This document shows positions 35,275-47,532 of a DNA stretch of 64,000 nt, piece after piece; the stretch's first letter is position 1, and every line of letters starts with the position of its first letter. Source of the stretch: an uncultured Flavobacteriaceae bacterium (GTDB taxonomy: Bacteria > Bacteroidota > Bacteroidia > Flavobacteriales > Flavobacteriaceae). Below the pieces are notes generated by a model. That model did no database searches, had not been told where the DNA came from, and was given only the letters and a program-made list of their open reading frames with translations. The DNA lies in assembly GCA_943788165.1 (NCBI GenBank), contig CALSPF010000001.1, forward strand, positions 558,001 to 622,000, read 5' to 3'. Both the position numbers and the translations under genes were made by a program.

Positions 35275-35961
35275 TTAGGCTTGTTTTTGCTGCACCACCT
35301 CATAGACTGTTCCTTCATCGCAACGGAGAATCTTTCCAGGGAATTTTACAATCATATTGTAGTCATGTGTGGCCATAAGAACGGTCATTCCCTGCTGGTG
35401 GAGTTTTTGAAAAACACCCATGATCTCTAAACTGGTTTGCGGGTCAAGATTCCCGGTAGGTTCGTCGGCAATAATGATCTCGGGGGTATTGAGTAAAGCC
35501 CGGGCAATGGCCACGCGTTGTTGTTCTCCGCCAGACAATTCAAAGGGGTATTTGTGCTCAATATCTGTCATGCCCACCTCAGTAAGCACTTCTTCAATTC
35601 GGGTTTTGATTTTATCCTTGTCTTTCCATCCGGTCGCTTTTAGCACAAAATGTAGGTTTGCAAAAACACTGCGGTCGGGGAGGAGTTTAAAATCCTGAAA
35701 CACCACACCTAATTTTCTGCGTAAATATGGAATGTCTTTTTGGCGCATTTTCGCTAAGTCAAAAGAAGCAATGCTTCCTTCTCCCTGTTGCAAGGGCAAA
35801 TCGGCATAGAGGGTCTTGATTAAGCTGCTTTTTCCCGTTCCCGTTTTTCCAATCAAGAAGACAAAATCTCCCGGAAGGACATCAATATTCACCTCTTTCA
35901 AGATGCATTCTTTGTTTTGAAAGATGAAAGCGTTTTGTAATTGAACAATGGATTGACCCAT
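35275..35961 (-). CDS. ftsE: cell-division ABC ATPase FtsE
   Basis: This 228-aa ABC ATPase has Walker [15 protein letters not shown]-loop [18 protein letters not shown] (the FtsE-type RSVFAN), signature [16 protein letters not shown], Walker [13 protein letters not shown] and H-loop MATHDYNM. With FtsX it controls peptidoglycan hydrolases at the septum. The ftsX gene is not adjacent in this window, as is common in Bacteroidota. A TAGCTTTG -7 box lies 23 nt upstream of the start. Confidence 0.92.
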   Translation of the reverse strand: MGQSIVQLQNAFIFQNKECILKEVNIDVLPGDFVFLIGKTGTGKSSLIKTLYADLPLQQGEGSIASFDLAKMRQKDIPYLRRKLGVVFQDFKLLPDRSVFANLHFVLKATGWKDKDKIKTRIEEVLTEVGMTDIEHKYPFELSGGEQQRVAIARALLNTPEIIIADEPTGNLDPQTSLEIMGVFQKLHQQGMTVLMATHDYNMIVKFPGKILRCDEGTVYEVVQQKQA

Positions 35962-35983
35962 TTGGAGTAAGAATTATTTGTTA

Positions 35984-35991
35984 CAAAGCTA
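35984..35991 (-). promoter_or_regulatory. -7 box of the ftsE promoter
   Basis: The minus strand reads TAGCTTTG, matching TAnnTTTG, 23 nt upstream of the ftsE ATG. No exact -33 TTG is seen. Confidence 0.45.
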
Positions 35992-36108
35992 AAGGTACTA
36001 TTTCTTGAACGACTACTGAAAAAGGAATTCCAGATTTTGTTAATAATTTTTATACGGAAATGAAAAAATAGCCGTTCTTACTAATGACAGAAGCCCTAAT
36101 TTTAAGGA

Positions 36109-39100
36109 ATGCTAAAGATCAAAAACAAGTATTTTTTTCTATTCATTTTTGTTGTGCAGTATACTGGAATTCATTCCCTTAGTGCTCAGCAAGGGTGGGA
36201 GTCCAATGCACTTTCTTCTGCCGAATATTTCTTTGCCGCCAATGCCTTTGGTCCTGCCGCCCAATACTATCAAGTGCAAGGCTACTATCCCAATTTGCAA
36301 AACGAGCAAAATGCTGCCGAATTTTACTCCATTGCTTCGGCTTTACGACGCAACACGGCTGGAGCAGAAAAGATGCTCACCGCTTTTATGATCGATCATC
36401 CCACCAACTATTTGACTGAAACTACTTTTTTTGATGTAGCAAATTTCTATTTCGATCAGGGAAAATATTCTTATGCCTTGAAATGGTACAGTAAAATCAG
36501 CGAAAAGGAAATCGCTAAAGTGCAACGTCCCAGCTATAATTTCAACAAAGCCTATACTTTTTTTGCTTCCAAACGGTACAAGAATGCCAAGCCGCTGTTT
36601 GAGAATATCAAGGAATTACCCGATTATCAAAACGATGCAAATTACTACCTAGGCTATATTGCCTACCAATTAGAAGATTTTGAAGAGGCCAACCGGAACT
36701 TTGAAAAACTCAACAGGAAACAAGACGACAACACCGTTGGCTATTTTCAAGCCGACATGAATTTTAAGTTGGGTCGTTTTGAAAAGGCCATTGCCTTAGC
36801 GCGAAAAAGCCTTAAAGGAGCAGATGAGAAGGAAACCTCTGAACTCTCAAAAATTATTGGAGAAAGCTATTTCAACCTAAAAGATTACCGCTCGGCTCTT
36901 CCTTACTTGATGGAGTACAAAGGGAATAGGGGGAAGTGGAACAATACCGATAATTACCAGTTGGGGTATGCTTTTTACAGGATCAACGACTACCAAAAAG
37001 CCATTGAACAATTCAATAAAATCATCAGCGGTAAAAATGCTGTTGCGCAAAACGCTTATTATCACCTGGCCGATAGCTACCTACAAACCGAACAGCAAAC
37101 CGCCGCTCTAAATGCCTTTAAACGGGCTTCAGAAATGAAGTTTGATGCGGTGATTGCCGAAGATGCTTTGCTGAATTACGCTCGCTTGAGCTATACGCTC
37201 GGCAATTCCTACGAAAGCCCATCGGCTGTTTTGCAGCGTTTTATCAAAACCTATCCAAAAAATGAAGCCGTTACTGCAATCGAAGAATTACTGCTGGACT
37301 CTTATGTTAATTCCCAGAACTTCGATGCTGCCCTCGATTTATTAGAGAAATTAAGCGCCAGTCAATTTAATGAGGCCCGCCAAAAGGTATTCTACCTAAA
37401 AGCAACCTCTCTATACAAAACAGGGCAATTCAAAGAAGCCATTGAATTTTACGCATCAGCAATCAAGGGACATTCAAATGCCTATGTCATTGCCACTTCT
37501 TTGTACTGGCAAGCCCAAGCTTATTTTGAGATAAAAGAATATGCGCTGGCGGTGGAAACCTTTCTTGAAGCAAAAGCCCAACCAAAATTTGCGTCCCTTG
37601 ACGGCGCAGAATTATTCGACTATCATGTTGGCTATGCCTATTTCAATCTAAAAAATTATTCCCAAGCCCTCACTTCCTTTGAACGTTTTTTATCGACGGC
37701 CCAAAGCGTAAACTACGAACGCGATACACGCCTGCGCATGGGAGACAGTCATTTTGTATTAAAGGCCTATTGGCCTGCCATGGATCAGTATGAAAAAGCC
37801 ACAGTCCTTCAACCTCAAAAAGGAACCTATGCCATGTTTCAACAGGCCATCAGCTACGGTTTTGTAAATCGAACACAGCAGAAAATAGCCTTGTTGCAAG
37901 ACATTATTCGTCAATTTCCAAACTCAAACCTGGTAGACGATTGTCAGTTTGAATTGGCCTTGGCCTACACCAAACTAGACGATACGACTAATGCTATTGC
38001 GACCTATGATGCGCTGATTGGTCAATTTGCAGATAGCCCTTATCGTTCCAAATCTTTATTGAATAAAGGCTTGAATTTATTTAATAATGAAGCCCCACTA
38101 GAAGCCAACACTGTGCTAAAACAATTGGTCGAAACTTATCCCAATGAAGCGCTCGCTCAACAAGCACTACAAATAGTTAAAGAAATTGCCATAGAACAAA
38201 ACACTGTCGATGCTTTTTCTGCTTGGCTAAAAGGAATCGATGTTGCTACCATTCCTGATCTAGAAATTGAAAAAGCTTCTTTCGATGCGATTGTACGCCT
38301 CCTAAATGACGGAAAGAAGAAATCCTTGAAGCGCGCCTTGCAATCCTACTTAGCTACCTATGTCGAAGGCGGAAATTCAATCCGTGCAGCCTTTTTATTG
38401 GCAGAATTGGCTTTTGAAGAAGAAGAGTGGATAGAAGCAACTGCGCAATATGCAGCAGTAATTGATCAACCCTTCAACACCTACACGGAACAGTCTCTTG
38501 TGCGTATTACACAAGCCTTGCTTCAAATGGAAGAAAGAGACAAGGCTTTTTTGTTTTGGCAGAAATTAGAGGAACTCGCCCAGTTTGAGGAGAACAAGCG
38601 CTATGCACAGTTTAATTTGATGCAGTATTATTTCCAAACCAAAAAATACCCTGAAGCAATTGCCTATGCAGAAAGTATTTTAGTCCTGAACAATATAGAA
38701 GAGCAAATCAAGTGGGATGCCTACTACGTTTTGGCTAAAGCAGCCGAAGCAAGTGCAGACATTACAAAGATGTCCTCGGCTTTCAAAGCATTAGAAAAGG
38801 CGCCCAAAGGCGAATGGGCGGTTGAAGCACTCTACTATGATGCAGCCACAAAACACATGCAATTGGACTTTGCTGCTTCAAACACTGTCATCGAAAACAT
38901 TGCACAAAACTATGGTGGATATCCCGAATGGGGCGCGCGAAGTTTATTGCTCATGTCTAAGAATTTTTATCAGTTAGACGATGCCTTCCAAGCCACCTAT
39001 ATTCTGGAATCCATTTTAGAAAACTTCACCCAGTTTCCCGATGTTATCAAAGAAGCCAAAGCTGATCTCGATAACATTAAAATGGTGGAAGCAAAGAACA

Positions 39101-39138
39101 ACGGCTCGATTAACCTTGAAAACACCTCAAATGAATAA
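36109..39138 (+). CDS. large secreted tetratricopeptide-repeat protein
   Basis: This 1009-aa protein has a signal peptide (ending GIHSLSAQ) followed by about 20 TPR-like helical hairpins across the whole length (for example YKNAKPLFENIKELPDYQNDANYYLGYIAYQLEDFEEANRNFEKL). An AAGGA ribosome-binding site directly precedes the ATG at 36109. It is probably periplasmic or surface-exposed and acts as a protein-interaction scaffold. The downstream outer-membrane barrel gene overlaps it by 8 nt, a strong sign that the two products work together. Confidence 0.85.
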   Translation: MLKIKNKYFFLFIFVVQYTGIHSLSAQQGWESNALSSAEYFFAANAFGPAAQYYQVQGYYPNLQNEQNAAEFYSIASALRRNTAGAEKMLTAFMIDHPTNYLTETTFFDVANFYFDQGKYSYALKWYSKISEKEIAKVQRPSYNFNKAYTFFASKRYKNAKPLFENIKELPDYQNDANYYLGYIAYQLEDFEEANRNFEKLNRKQDDNTVGYFQADMNFKLGRFEKAIALARKSLKGADEKETSELSKIIGESYFNLKDYRSALPYLMEYKGNRGKWNNTDNYQLGYAFYRINDYQKAIEQFNKIISGKNAVAQNAYYHLADSYLQTEQQTAALNAFKRASEMKFDAVIAEDALLNYARLSYTLGNSYESPSAVLQRFIKTYPKNEAVTAIEELLLDSYVNSQNFDAALDLLEKLSASQFNEARQKVFYLKATSLYKTGQFKEAIEFYASAIKGHSNAYVIATSLYWQAQAYFEIKEYALAVETFLEAKAQPKFASLDGAELFDYHVGYAYFNLKNYSQALTSFERFLSTAQSVNYERDTRLRMGDSHFVLKAYWPAMDQYEKATVLQPQKGTYAMFQQAISYGFVNRTQQKIALLQDIIRQFPNSNLVDDCQFELALAYTKLDDTTNAIATYDALIGQFADSPYRSKSLLNKGLNLFNNEAPLEANTVLKQLVETYPNEALAQQALQIVKEIAIEQNTVDAFSAWLKGIDVATIPDLEIEKASFDAIVRLLNDGKKKSLKRALQSYLATYVEGGNSIRAAFLLAELAFEEEEWIEATAQYAAVIDQPFNTYTEQSLVRITQALLQMEERDKAFLFWQKLEELAQFEENKRYAQFNLMQYYFQTKKYPEAIAYAESILVLNNIEEQIKWDAYYVLAKAAEASADITKMSSAFKALEKAPKGEWAVEALYYDAATKHMQLDFAASNTVIENIAQNYGGYPEWGARSLLLMSKNFYQLDDAFQATYILESILENFTQFPDVIKEAKADLDNIKMVEAKNNGSINLENTSNE

Positions 39139-40894
39139 ACAGTTGCTTTTCGTTTTCTTGCTCTGTTTTGTTGGTCATGTTTTTGGCCAAGAAAGTGAAA
39201 ATATCGGTGTGCAAGAAGTTACCGTTATTAAATCCTACACCCCAAGTTTACAAGATGTATTCAAGCTTCGGCAAAGTCCGCAGGTAATTGATTCCATCAT
39301 TGCACCAAAAAAAGACGTTACCTACAGCATATTTTCCGTCCCGGTTGCTTCTACATTCATCCCTTCAAAAGGAAGTGCCCGACAACTACAGCCCAAGAAA
39401 AAGAAACCTCAGTTCAATTCCCAAGCAGCGCTAGGTTTTGGAAACTTTAACCAGCTGTTGTTCGATTACAGCAGTAACTATTCCATTGATCGACGTCAAA
39501 AAATCGACTGGCTGGTCAATTACAATGGCTTTTTAAAAAACATTGAAGACGTTCCGTTGGATTCCAAGCAATCAAATCTTATGCTCAATGTCTCGCATCA
39601 ATACGCGACCACAAAACGGAACAACTTTTCTCAACTCAATTTCAGGCAGCACCAACAATCCTTTTATGGCTTACGCGCTCCCATAGAAGATCAATTTATT
39701 TTGGACAACTTGGATCCAAAACAAAACCTGAATTACTTTTCATTGACCTCCAACTGGCAATGGTATGAACCATGGGTCAAAGCGCTGAAGTTAAATACTT
39801 ATTTGACCTCAGACGCTTTTGCTACCACAGAAGCCGAGCTGGATTTTTCCGCTAAAATACAAACGCTTATTGGGGGAGTAGCAGTGACTTTACTCCCTGA
39901 ATTCACTTACTTAAACACCAAGTTCGAAGAAGATTACTACAGTCGTCTACCTATTGACTACACAGCAGGAAAAGGAAGCCTTTCCCTCTTTGCGAGTAAA
40001 ATTCGCGGGAAGTTTAAGTTCAAAGTGGGTGCCACGGCTGTTATCGGAATTGGAGACGAATTCACTGAAAACAACCTCTTTGTTTATCCTCAATTGGCAC
40101 TGTCATATTTGCCAGAGAAGGGGAATTTTGCACCCTTCTTGAAAGTGGATGGCGATTTAACCTTAAATAGTTTCCGCTCTTTTTCACACGAAAACCCATA
40201 TGTCGCTCCCGCAATTGATTTGCAGAGCTCTTTCATTCCGCTAAAAGTCCAATTGGGGACTCGTTCAAAATTCTCTGCGGGCTGGGAATTTCAGTGGAAT
40301 TTAGATTATCAGCAAAACAAACAAAGACCGTTGTTTAGAAACTTTGGTCTAGATATCGACCGTCAAAATATCATTGCCTACCGTCTTGGCAATAGCTTTG
40401 AAGTAGAATATGTTTCAATGACCACAGTTGGTGTCACGACTCAACTTTCTGCTGCTTTTAAGAATGGAGGAAGAATGCAACTTAAGGCGAGCTATGCCGA
40501 TTATTCTTTCGATGAGCAAACAGATGAAACCAATCTAGCGCAAGCAACTGCGTTTAACTTGCCGCAGCTTGCGCTCTCGTTCAATGGTACCCTGAAAGTA
40601 GGACAGAGAATCAATGTGCAATGGCTGTTAAAGCATGTTGGAGATCGACAAAATGCCTATAGAAATAGTTCGTTTATTGGACAAGACATTCAGGATGCAC
40701 CCGTGCTCATAGAAGAGCTTAGTGCTTTCACTCAAATAGACCTCAGTGCCAACTATGCCTTTAATGAACGTTGGGGACTATTCTTAAAAGGAAAAAACCT
40801 AACCAATCAAACGACCTTGCAATGGAGTAATTATCCTGTCTATGGAACACAAGTTCTACTCGGCCTGCGGTATAATTTTGATCTCTCTTTTTGA
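39131..40894 (+). CDS. TonB-receptor-like outer-membrane beta-barrel
   Basis: This 587-aa protein has a signal peptide (ending GHVFGQ). A short region with IGVQEVTVIKSYTPSLQDVFK precedes a long run of alternating amphipathic strands, and the end YGTQVLLGLRYNFDLSF has the terminal aromatic of outer-membrane barrels. A recognisable plug domain is absent or much reduced, so it is shorter than normal TonB-dependent receptors. I chose the ATG at 39131, which overlaps the stop of the TPR gene. It is probably a TPR-assisted outer-membrane transporter or assembly factor. Confidence 0.75.
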   Translation: MNKQLLFVFLLCFVGHVFGQESENIGVQEVTVIKSYTPSLQDVFKLRQSPQVIDSIIAPKKDVTYSIFSVPVASTFIPSKGSARQLQPKKKKPQFNSQAALGFGNFNQLLFDYSSNYSIDRRQKIDWLVNYNGFLKNIEDVPLDSKQSNLMLNVSHQYATTKRNNFSQLNFRQHQQSFYGLRAPIEDQFILDNLDPKQNLNYFSLTSNWQWYEPWVKALKLNTYLTSDAFATTEAELDFSAKIQTLIGGVAVTLLPEFTYLNTKFEEDYYSRLPIDYTAGKGSLSLFASKIRGKFKFKVGATAVIGIGDEFTENNLFVYPQLALSYLPEKGNFAPFLKVDGDLTLNSFRSFSHENPYVAPAIDLQSSFIPLKVQLGTRSKFSAGWEFQWNLDYQQNKQRPLFRNFGLDIDRQNIIAYRLGNSFEVEYVSMTTVGVTTQLSAAFKNGGRMQLKASYADYSFDEQTDETNLAQATAFNLPQLALSFNGTLKVGQRINVQWLLKHVGDRQNAYRNSSFIGQDIQDAPVLIEELSAFTQIDLSANYAFNERWGLFLKGKNLTNQTTLQWSNYPVYGTQVLLGLRYNFDLSF

Positions 40895-40915
40895 TTGAAT
40901 TGATAAGGTTTATGT

Positions 40916-40923
40916 TATTTTTG
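40916..40923 (+). promoter_or_regulatory. -7 box of the amidohydrolase promoter
   Basis: TATTTTTG matches TAnnTTTG. TTG triplets at 40891 and 40895 lie 22 and 18 nt upstream of it. The ATG is 19 nt downstream. Confidence 0.5.
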
Positions 40924-40941
40924 TAATTCAAAACCCATAAA

Positions 40942-42573
40942 ATGAAAACTATAGTTAAAGCCATGGCGCTCCTACTAATAGGCGCGACCTCTTGTTCCAA
41001 TTATAATGCTGATCTCATCATTCACAATGCGAGAATATATACCGTAAACGATTCTTTTGAACTTGCCTCTACTTTAGTGGTGAAAGACGGAAAATTCATT
41101 GCTGTTGGAGAAGATGATTTACGGAATAGATACAGTGCTGCGGCTACACTAGACCTTAAAGGAATACCTGTTTATCCTGGATTGATTGACGCACATTGTC
41201 ATTTTTATCAATTGGGATTAGCTCAAGAGCATGTTGATCTTAGAGGGTCAAAAAGTGTGGAGGAAGTAATTTCCCGCCTAAAGGCATTTGAACAAACATC
41301 AAGCACAAATGTTTTGATGGGACGTGGTTGGGATCAAAACCTTTGGGAGGAAAAAGAATTTCCAACCAAAGAAATGTTGGATAAGGCTTTTCCAAATAAA
41401 TTAGTTGTTTTAGAGCGTGTAGATGGTCATGCGGCCTATGTGAATAGCAATGTTTTGTCGGCAGCAAAGATAACCAAAGACACCAAGGTAGCGGGTGGAG
41501 AAGTAATCTTAGCGAACAATGAACCAACAGGAATATTGATCGACAAGGCTTCAGATTTGGCTTATGCAATTTTACCTGAGCCAACACGCGCAGAGCAGAT
41601 TGTTGCCCTTCAAAAAGCTGAAAAAATTGCCTTGGCCAATGGTTTGACTACTGTTGACGACGCAGGACTTAACAGAGCTCAACTTGAATTGATTGATAGC
41701 TTGCACCGCACAAATGATTTAAAAATTCGTGTGTACGGAATGATCTCAAACACCCCAGAAAATTTAGCGCACTATCTCGAAAAAGGAATTACCCAAACAG
41801 ACCGACTCACCATTCGATCTGTAAAGGTCTACGCAGATGGAGCTTTAGGTAGTAGAGGTGCAGCACTTAAAAGATCCTATGCTGATGCGAAAAAGAACAA
41901 GGGCTTGTTTATTACCTCGCCTGAGAAAATCGAGGAACTGGCCTACATTCTAGCGAAAAAAGGATTTCAGATGAATACACACGCTATTGGTGATGCAGCC
42001 AATGAGGTTGTTTTAAATGCCTATGAGAAAGCACTCAGTGTAAATCCAGATCCACGTTGGAGAATCGAACATGCCCAAGTGGTAGATAAGGTAGATCTCG
42101 AAAAGTTTGGAGCAAAAATACTGCCCTCAGTACAACCCACCCATGCCACTAGTGATATGGAATGGGCAGACGAACGCCTAGGAAAGAAGCGTATAGCAAA
42201 TGCCTATTCGTATAAAGAACTTCTTGATTGGTCTGGTAAAATTGCACTGGGAACCGATTTCCCTGTAGAACGTGTAAGCCCAATTCACACCTACTACTCG
42301 GCCGTGGCCCGAAAAGACCTGAATGGAAATCCCTCTGGAGGTTATCAAATGGACAATGCACTCTCTCGATCAGAAGCCTTAAAGGGGATGACTAAATGGG
42401 CAGCTTACGCCAATTTTGAAGAAGAAGAGAAAGGGAGTATTGAAGTAGGGAAAGTAGCCGACTTTGTGCTACTCACCAACGACATAATGGTGCTTAATGA
42501 TTCTGAGTTATTGGCCACAGAGGTCTTAGCTACATTTTTAAATGGTGAAATGGTTTATCAGCGAAAGCAATAA
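40942..42573 (+). CDS. amidohydrolase-family lipoprotein (YtcJ-like)
   Basis: This 543-aa amidohydrolase family 3 protein has a lipoprotein signal with lipobox GATSC near residue 19. The metal-binding HxH is in YPGLIDAHCHFYQLG. Further family segments are MGRGWDQNLW, ADGALGSRGAAL, NTHAIGDAANE (His), RIEHAQVV (His) and GTDFPVE (catalytic Asp). It is probably a periplasmic hydrolase of amide or imide substrates. The exact substrate of YtcJ-type enzymes is not known. It is a single gene with its own promoter. Confidence 0.9.
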   Translation: MKTIVKAMALLLIGATSCSNYNADLIIHNARIYTVNDSFELASTLVVKDGKFIAVGEDDLRNRYSAAATLDLKGIPVYPGLIDAHCHFYQLGLAQEHVDLRGSKSVEEVISRLKAFEQTSSTNVLMGRGWDQNLWEEKEFPTKEMLDKAFPNKLVVLERVDGHAAYVNSNVLSAAKITKDTKVAGGEVILANNEPTGILIDKASDLAYAILPEPTRAEQIVALQKAEKIALANGLTTVDDAGLNRAQLELIDSLHRTNDLKIRVYGMISNTPENLAHYLEKGITQTDRLTIRSVKVYADGALGSRGAALKRSYADAKKNKGLFITSPEKIEELAYILAKKGFQMNTHAIGDAANEVVLNAYEKALSVNPDPRWRIEHAQVVDKVDLEKFGAKILPSVQPTHATSDMEWADERLGKKRIANAYSYKELLDWSGKIALGTDFPVERVSPIHTYYSAVARKDLNGNPSGGYQMDNALSRSEALKGMTKWAAYANFEEEEKGSIEVGKVADFVLLTNDIMVLNDSELLATEVLATFLNGEMVYQRKQ

Positions 42574-42700
42574 ACTTAATTTTATTTATTTTATACGTAC
42601 TTTAACTAGTGGTGCTTGAAATTTATAAGCATATTTGCTTTATTTGGTTTAAAAAATCAATTGATAAGTTTTTCGACTCTTTAAAGAATTGTACTACACG

Positions 42701-42708
42701 TAGATTTG
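42701..42708 (+). promoter_or_regulatory. -7 box of the asnB promoter
   Basis: TAGATTTG matches TAnnTTTG and ends 15 nt before the asnB ATG. No ideal TTG was found 20 nt upstream. Confidence 0.45.
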
Positions 42709-42723
42709 TTAAAAATTAAAATT

Positions 42724-44394
42724 ATGTGTGGTATTGTATGTGCCTTTGATCTAAAGCAAACAGCAGAAGATTTACGTCCTCAAGTATTGGAAATGTCGAA
42801 ACAAATTCGTCACCGCGGGCCAGATTGGAGCGGGATATTTTCCAATGAAAAAGCAATCCTAAGCCATGAGCGTTTAGCGATTGTTGATCCTACTTCTGGA
42901 AATCAACCCTTGTTTAGTCAAGATGGACGCTATGTATTAGCGGCCAATGGTGAAATATACAATCACAAAGAATTGCGCGCTCAATTAGACGGTAAATACA
43001 ACTTCACCACCCAGTCAGACTGCGAGGTTATCTTGGCGCTTTACCAAGAAAAAGGAGCAAGCTTTTTGGATGAGTTAAATGGTATTTTTGGTTTCGCCAT
43101 TTACGATACCCAAGAAGATACTTATTTTATTGCAAGAGATCATATGGGAATCATTCCACTTTACATGGGATGGGATGCAGACGGAACATTTTATGTTGCT
43201 TCAGAGTTAAAAGCTCTGGAAGGTGTATGTACGAAAATTGAACTATTCCCTCCGGGACATTATTATTTGAGTTCAGAGGAGGCACCCGTGCAATGGTATA
43301 CCCGCGATTGGATGGAATATGATGCGGTCAAAGACAACACGACCAGTATTGATGAATTACATGATGCCTTATCGGCTGCTGTAAAACGTCAACTGATGAG
43401 TGATGTGCCTTACGGAGTTTTACTTTCTGGGGGATTGGATTCCTCCGTTACATCCGCTTTGGCAAAACAATATGCTGCTAAACGTGTCGAATCGGAAGAT
43501 GACCAGGCGGCTTGGTGGCCACAACTGCATTCCTTTGCTGTTGGTCTAGAAGGTTCGCCAGACTTGGCTGCCGCTCAAAAAGTGGCAGATCATATTGGAA
43601 CAGTGCATCACGAAATCAAATTCACCATCCAAGAAGGCTTAGACGCCATTCGCGATGTTGTCTATCATTTAGAAACCTATGACATAACCACCATTCGCGC
43701 ATCTACGCCTATGTACCTTATGGCAAGAGCAATCAAAGCCTTGGGAATAAAAATGGTCTTGTCTGGAGAAGGTGCAGATGAATTGTTTGGAGGGTATTTG
43801 TATTTCCATAAAGCACCAACAGCCAAAGATTTTCACGAAGAAACCGTCCGTAAACTGGATAAATTACACCAATACGATTGCTTGCGCGCAAACAAATCGT
43901 TGGCAGCTTGGGGAATTGAAGGACGTGTTCCTTTCTTAGACAAAGAGTTTATGGATGTTGCCATGCGAATCAATCCGCAAGACAAGATGATTAACAAAGA
44001 GCGCATGGAGAAATGGGTTATTCGAAAAGCCTTTGAAGACTATCTTCCAGAAAGCGTTGCTTGGCGTCAAAAAGAGCAGTTCTCTGATGGAGTTGGCTAC
44101 GATTGGATAAATACCCTTAAAGAAGTGGTGAATGAAGCTCTAACCGACGAACAAATGGCTAATGCGCATTTCCGTTTCCCAGCTCAAACACCCCAAAATA
44201 AAGAAGAATTTTATTACCGTAGTATTTTTGAGGAGCATTTCCCTAGTGAAACCGCGGCCTTATGTGTGCCTTCGGTGCCTTCTGTTGCCTGTAGTACTCC
44301 TGTTGCTTTGGAGTGGGATGAGGCATTCAAAAACATGAACGACCCTAGCGGAAGAGCAGTAGCAAAAGTGCACGATGATGCCTATGGTGAATAG
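42724..44394 (+). CDS. asnB: asparagine synthetase B (glutamine-hydrolysing)
   Basis: This 556-aa enzyme converts aspartate, glutamine and ATP to asparagine. The start must be the ATG at 42724, because the nucleophile is Cys2 in MCGIVC, which opens the class II glutaminase domain. RHRGPDWSG and the AANGEIYNH segment are present. The synthetase domain has the ATP pyrophosphatase loop LLSGGLDSSVTSALA and LSGEGADELFGGY. Promoter, gene and terminator form a single-gene unit. Confidence 0.96.
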   Translation: MCGIVCAFDLKQTAEDLRPQVLEMSKQIRHRGPDWSGIFSNEKAILSHERLAIVDPTSGNQPLFSQDGRYVLAANGEIYNHKELRAQLDGKYNFTTQSDCEVILALYQEKGASFLDELNGIFGFAIYDTQEDTYFIARDHMGIIPLYMGWDADGTFYVASELKALEGVCTKIELFPPGHYYLSSEEAPVQWYTRDWMEYDAVKDNTTSIDELHDALSAAVKRQLMSDVPYGVLLSGGLDSSVTSALAKQYAAKRVESEDDQAAWWPQLHSFAVGLEGSPDLAAAQKVADHIGTVHHEIKFTIQEGLDAIRDVVYHLETYDITTIRASTPMYLMARAIKALGIKMVLSGEGADELFGGYLYFHKAPTAKDFHEETVRKLDKLHQYDCLRANKSLAAWGIEGRVPFLDKEFMDVAMRINPQDKMINKERMEKWVIRKAFEDYLPESVAWRQKEQFSDGVGYDWINTLKEVVNEALTDEQMANAHFRFPAQTPQNKEEFYYRSIFEEHFPSETAALCVPSVPSVACSTPVALEWDEAFKNMNDPSGRAVAKVHDDAYGE

Positions 44395-44409
44395 AATTAT
44401 TTACACACT

Positions 44410-44438
44410 AAAAAAAGGGGTAATTTGCCCCTTTTTTT
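44410..44438 (+). terminator. terminator after asnB
   Basis: AAAAAAGGGG-TAATTTG-CCCCTTTTTT hairpin with a 10-bp stem, ending in a run of T, 16 nt after the asnB stop. Confidence 0.85.
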
Positions 44439-44518
44439 AGTGCATTTATTCACAGAAAATGTTGATAACTTAGGTGGATTGAAGCAAGTAATTACAGGCT
44501 TTTACGTACTTAATTCAG

Positions 44519-44526
44519 TATATTTG
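44519..44526 (+). promoter_or_regulatory. -7 box of the gyrB promoter
   Basis: TATATTTG matches TAnnTTTG, 39 nt before the gyrB ATG. The -33 region has no clean TTG. Confidence 0.5.
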
Positions 44527-44550
44527 AGTTGAGTCAGAATTTGATCTTAA

Positions 44551-46506
<1,956 letters not shown>

Positions 46507-46541
46507 TTTTGCATCGCTAATTAATTATTAAACGAATAAAA

Positions 46542-47477
46542 ATGAAAGTAACCATAGTAGGGGCTGGAAATGTTGGAGCCTCATGTGCAGAATATATTGC
46601 CATCAAACGCATTGCAAGTGAAGTTGTTTTGCTTGACATCAAAGAAGGATTTGCTGAAGGAAAAGCACTTGATTTAACACAAACGTCAACAACTCTAGGA
46701 TTCAATACCCGTATCTCGGGAGTAACCAATGATTATTCAGCCACGGCTAAAAGTGATGTGGTAGTCATTACCTCTGGTATTCCAAGAAAACCAGGCATGA
46801 CACGTGAAGAACTAATTGGTATTAATGCAGGAATTGTTAAATCGGTAGCCGAAAGTATTTTAGCGCATTCGCCCGAAGCCATCATTGTTGTGGTGTCAAA
46901 TCCAATGGATACCATGACGTATTTAGCCTTAAAAGCGACGGGTCTTCCCAAGAATAGAATTATAGGAATGGGCGGCGCACTAGATAGCTCACGTTTCAAA
47001 ACCTATTTATCTAAAGCCTTAGATAAACCAGCCAATGATATCCAAGGAATGGTTATTGGTGGTCACGGTGATACAACCATGATTCCATTAACTCGTCTAG
47101 CGAGTTACAACGGAACACCGGTTAGTCAACACTTAACGACAGAGGGTATGGAAGAAGTAGCTGCTGCAACCATGGTTGGTGGAGCAACGCTAACCAAATT
47201 GTTGGGAACATCAGCATGGTATGCTCCTGGAGCTTCTGTTGCCTACCTTGTGGATAGCATCATTAACGACCAAAAACGAATGATTCCGTGTTCTGTGTTT
47301 CTTGAAGGAGAATATGGACAAGACGATATTTGTATTGGTGTTCCATGTATCATAGGTAAAAATGGTATTGAAGCCATTGTCGATGTACAATTGGACGCTG
47401 CTGAACAAGAAAAGTTTGCCAAAAGTGCCCAAGCTGTTCGTACAATGAACGACGCTCTAGGGTCAATTTCACACTAA
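46542..47477 (+). CDS. mdh: malate dehydrogenase (LDH-like type)
   Basis: This 311-aa NAD-dependent TCA-cycle enzyme has the dinucleotide motif VGAGNVGASCAEY, the catalytic loop with Arg residues (GIPRKPGMTREEL), VSNPMDTMTYLA, MGGALDSSRF and the catalytic His in GGHGDTTMIPL. Arg-rich substrate-loop features and the second Arg identify malate rather than lactate specificity. It is 35 nt after gyrB and before a strong terminator, so it may be co-transcribed with gyrB. Confidence 0.95.
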   Translation: MKVTIVGAGNVGASCAEYIAIKRIASEVVLLDIKEGFAEGKALDLTQTSTTLGFNTRISGVTNDYSATAKSDVVVITSGIPRKPGMTREELIGINAGIVKSVAESILAHSPEAIIVVVSNPMDTMTYLALKATGLPKNRIIGMGGALDSSRFKTYLSKALDKPANDIQGMVIGGHGDTTMIPLTRLASYNGTPVSQHLTTEGMEEVAAATMVGGATLTKLLGTSAWYAPGASVAYLVDSIINDQKRMIPCSVFLEGEYGQDDICIGVPCIIGKNGIEAIVDVQLDAAEQEKFAKSAQAVRTMNDALGSISH

Positions 47478-47489
47478 ACCTTTCAAAAG

Positions 47490-47512
47490 AACCGCCATTT
47501 GGCGGTTTTTTT
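47490..47512 (+). terminator. terminator after mdh
   Basis: AACCGCCA-TT-TGGCGGTT forms an 8-bp hairpin followed by a T run, 13 nt after the mdh stop. Confidence 0.85.
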
Positions 47513-47532
47513 ATTTGAAATCGCGTATAAAG

